From the NCBI RefSeq assembly GCF_012033695.1, contig NZ_JAAVJI010000012.1:1-64000 (forward strand): a stretch of DNA of 64,000 bases, written 5' to 3'. Under the pieces are notes generated by a model, which did not search any database, was not told the DNA's origin, and saw only the letters and a list, made by a program, of their open reading frames with translations. Both the position numbers and the translations under genes were made by a program. The first letter of the stretch is position 1. Every line of letters begins with the position of its first letter. The stretch is from Pseudomonas quercus (GTDB lineage Bacteria > Pseudomonadota > Gammaproteobacteria > Pseudomonadales > Pseudomonadaceae). Below are positions 62,650 to 64,000 of this stretch, piece after piece.

Positions 62650-63054
62650 CTAGCCCATGAACACTTGCGGGCTTACGCCGAATCGAGCGGCGGCTGCCTT
62701 TATCTGGCGTACGCTGAATTTACGCTTGCCCGCCAGTAACTGTGAGACAGTTGACTGACTTCCTAATTCAGGGAGCTCTCGCTGGCTGACCTTGTACTCT
62801 TCCATAAGTGACCGAAGCACGTCACCCGCCGAAGCATTACGGATCGGAAAGTGCTTCTGATCGTAGTCGCTGATCAGGTTTGCCAACGCCATCACTAACC
62901 CATCCAAGGGATGGTTTTGGTCGTAGCCGGTAATGTTCTGAAGCTCGTCCAAGGCGCTGGCCAGTACCTCGTATTGCTCATGGCTTTGCGGCGGACTAAG
63001 CAACGGAGCTACGTACACCCAATGATCAGCTGCATTTTGTACCAGTGCATTCAT
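62650..63054 (-). CDS. higA: HigA-type antitoxin
   Basis: A 134-residue antitoxin of the COG5499 group. The N-terminal part has the helical LASALDELQNITGYDQNHPL region. The C-terminal helix-turn-helix is VSQRELPELGSQSTVSQLLAGKRKFSVRQI. Its ATG overlaps the higB stop by the ATGA arrangement normal for HigBA operons. It would bind the toxin and repress its own promoter. The partner toxin gene is frameshifted, so this may be an orphan antitoxin. Confidence 0.88.
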   Translation of the reverse strand: MNALVQNAADHWVYVAPLLSPPQSHEQYEVLASALDELQNITGYDQNHPLDGLVMALANLISDYDQKHFPIRNASAGDVLRSLMEEYKVSQRELPELGSQSTVSQLLAGKRKFSVRQIKAAAARFGVSPQVFMG

Positions 63055-63343
63055 CGCTCACCCTTCCACTTGTCTTTGTCGTATTCCGCATGGCTAAGCA
63101 CGTGCTTTATGAAGACTTGCTGGGTACTGTAAGACACGCCGGCAATAAGCCTGATCTTGTTCCCGCCAATATCAAACACATGCAGGGGCCTACTAGATCA
63201 ACTGCAGGGAACAGAGATTTCATCTGAGAAAAATTTGCAGGGCTCTCCTTAACCATCCGTTTGTACCAAACCTCCAACGCTGTCGCAGTATGAGGCCATT
63301 GCAGTGATGCCTCTCTGATTCGCCGGTGTGTCACTACCCTCAT
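63051..63343 (-). pseudogene. higB: HigB-type mRNA interferase toxin with a frameshift
   Basis: The first frame (from ATG 63343) reads RRIREASLQWPHTATALEVWYKRMVKESPANFSQMKSLFPAVDLVG, a normal HigB N-terminus. Near 63184-63190, after a run of four C (minus strand), the family sequence continues in a different frame: HVFDIGGNKIRLIAGVSYSTQQVFIKHVLSHAEYDKDKWK, ending at TGA 63051. One base appears to be missing. The unshifted frame runs into unrelated sequence and stops at 63107. The toxin is probably inactive, unless ribosomes shift frame here. Confidence 0.85.
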
Positions 63344-63511
63344 CTGAATCCCGCGATTCGGTTTTGTAATAAAATCAGTTTAGGCAGAGGTTCAAGCGAT
63401 TGCAAATCCGAATATTGCCTACGCCATAAGCTAATAACCACTGGGTATTTATCACAGTATTTTTATAACGATAATCTAGGTGCCATACGCTCCCTTCTCA
63501 AGGCACCTCCC

Positions 63512-64000
63512 ATGGCACGCACCTTTGCCCTTCGCACGATCTTCACCGCCATCGCGCTCGCTGCTGCAACGCTGTCTGCCAATGCCGCAGACCTTACGGT
63601 GGGCTACCAGACCGGTATTGACCCTAGCAAAGTGCCTCAGGCCGACGGTGCCTACGAAAAAGCCATTGGCGAAAAGATCGACTGGCGCCGTTTCAACAGT
63701 GGACCTGAAGTGGTGACGGCGCTGGCTTCAGGCGGCGTTCAAATCGGCAACCTGGGCTCAAGCCCTTTGGCAGCTGCGGCCTCGCGCAAAGTGCCGATCG
63801 TGGCGTTCATTGTGTCGGCGCAGATCAATGCCTCCGAGCAACTGGTGGTGCGCAATGGCAGTGGCATCACCAAACCTGAGGACCTGGTTGGCAAAACCAT
63901 CGCCACGCCATTCGTTTCCACCTCCCATTACAGCCTGCTGGGGGCGCTCAAGCATTGGGGCCTGGATACCACCAAGGTCAAGGTGGTGAACCTGCAACCC
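63512..64000 (+). CDS. tauA: Taurine-binding periplasmic protein (partial, runs off the window)
   Basis: The first 163 codons of a solute-binding protein with a signal peptide (MARTFALRTIFTAIALAAATLSANA, cleavage near residue 25). LTVGYQTGIDPSKVPQADGAYEKAIGEKIDWRRFNSGPEVVTALASGGVQIGNLGSSPLAAAASR is TauA-like. It would bind taurine for a TauABC importer, with tauBCD expected beyond 64000. An AT-rich stretch (ATCACAGTATTTTTATAACGATAAT) about 30-60 bp upstream is the likely promoter. Confidence 0.93.
   Translation, partial: MARTFALRTIFTAIALAAATLSANAADLTVGYQTGIDPSKVPQADGAYEKAIGEKIDWRRFNSGPEVVTALASGGVQIGNLGSSPLAAAASRKVPIVAFIVSAQINASEQLVVRNGSGITKPEDLVGKTIATPFVSTSHYSLLGALKHWGLDTTKVKVVNLQP

Noticed and set aside
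63107..63200. Programmed frameshifting in higB
   Set aside because: No slippery heptamer with a downstream pseudoknot is evident; a simple deletion at the C-run is the easier explanation, though not excluded.

Overview
The window is chromosomal DNA of a Pseudomonas, most likely of the P. putida group. This rests on gene order and content: ftsY-ftsE-ftsX-rpoH, coaD-ferredoxin-mutM, ilvD/folA, cadA/cadR, thyA-lgt-ptsP-rppH, ilvA/rpiA/serA, a spu polyamine cluster, and a ssu/lsfA/tau sulfur-starvation region. It also rests on high GC and on REP-type palindromes. Most genes are housekeeping genes packed into short operons with 4-8 base overlaps. No rRNA, tRNA, prophage or CRISPR array was seen.

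Layout. 1-127 is the right end of an IS3-family element, sitting directly against a three-copy, 111-bp REP-like array (149-459). 498-4583 (minus) is the cell-division/heat-shock operon ftsY-ftsE-ftsX followed by rpoH. 4802-9201 (plus) holds two M16 peptidases, rsmD and an alpha/beta hydrolase; 9198-10894 (minus) holds a mercaptopyruvate sulfurtransferase and a TetR regulator. 11056-12192 (plus) carries a stand-alone carrier protein, coaD and a ferredoxin. 12189-14309 (minus) has a small exported protein, mutM and an HDOD gene broken by an in-frame stop. 14468-23982 includes rlmI, an MFS exporter, mgtE, ilvD, folA and a membrane protein/GTPase pair (DUF2868/DUF3482). 23957-27152 is the heavy-metal pair cadA/cadR with a recognisable MerR-type operator. 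27385-29210 is thyA and lgt. 29241-31700 is a loosely packed, AT-richer accessory stretch (GST, GNAT, nucleotidyltransferase). 31762-38555 holds an NRDE protein, ptsP, rppH, a HAD phosphatase, ilvA and rpiA. 38558-45398 holds two SdiA-regulated-type proteins, an FAH hydrolase with a MITE just upstream, serA, a 2OG oxygenase, a DUF2059 protein and a hydrolase. 45459-55728 is the polyamine uptake and gamma-glutamylation cluster (spuHGFEDCB with divergent spuI). 55880-64000 is the organosulfur region: Mop-like ssuF, ssuBCDA, a PiT transporter, lsfA, a higBA locus with a frameshifted toxin gene, and the start of tauA.

How the genes work together. The spu genes import putrescine/spermidine (SpuDEFGH), gamma-glutamylate them (SpuB/SpuI) and transaminate (SpuC). 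The ssu/lsfA/tau genes scavenge sulfur from sulfonates, but ssuE, the flavin reductase that normally feeds SsuD, is not in its usual place. CoaD makes dephospho-CoA next to a carrier protein that needs a CoA-derived phosphopantetheine arm.

The best leads are: the carrier protein/TetR pair beside coaD; the DUF2868/DUF3482 module; a TA-flanked MITE 13 bp upstream of a start codon; the nonsense-mutated HDOD gene; the frameshifted higB; the IS/REP junction; a terminator in the leader of a GNAT gene; and a spu/ssu junction that suggests an inversion across the origin relative to P. putida KT2440 (gene order recalled from memory). I saw no clearly new defence or biosynthetic system.
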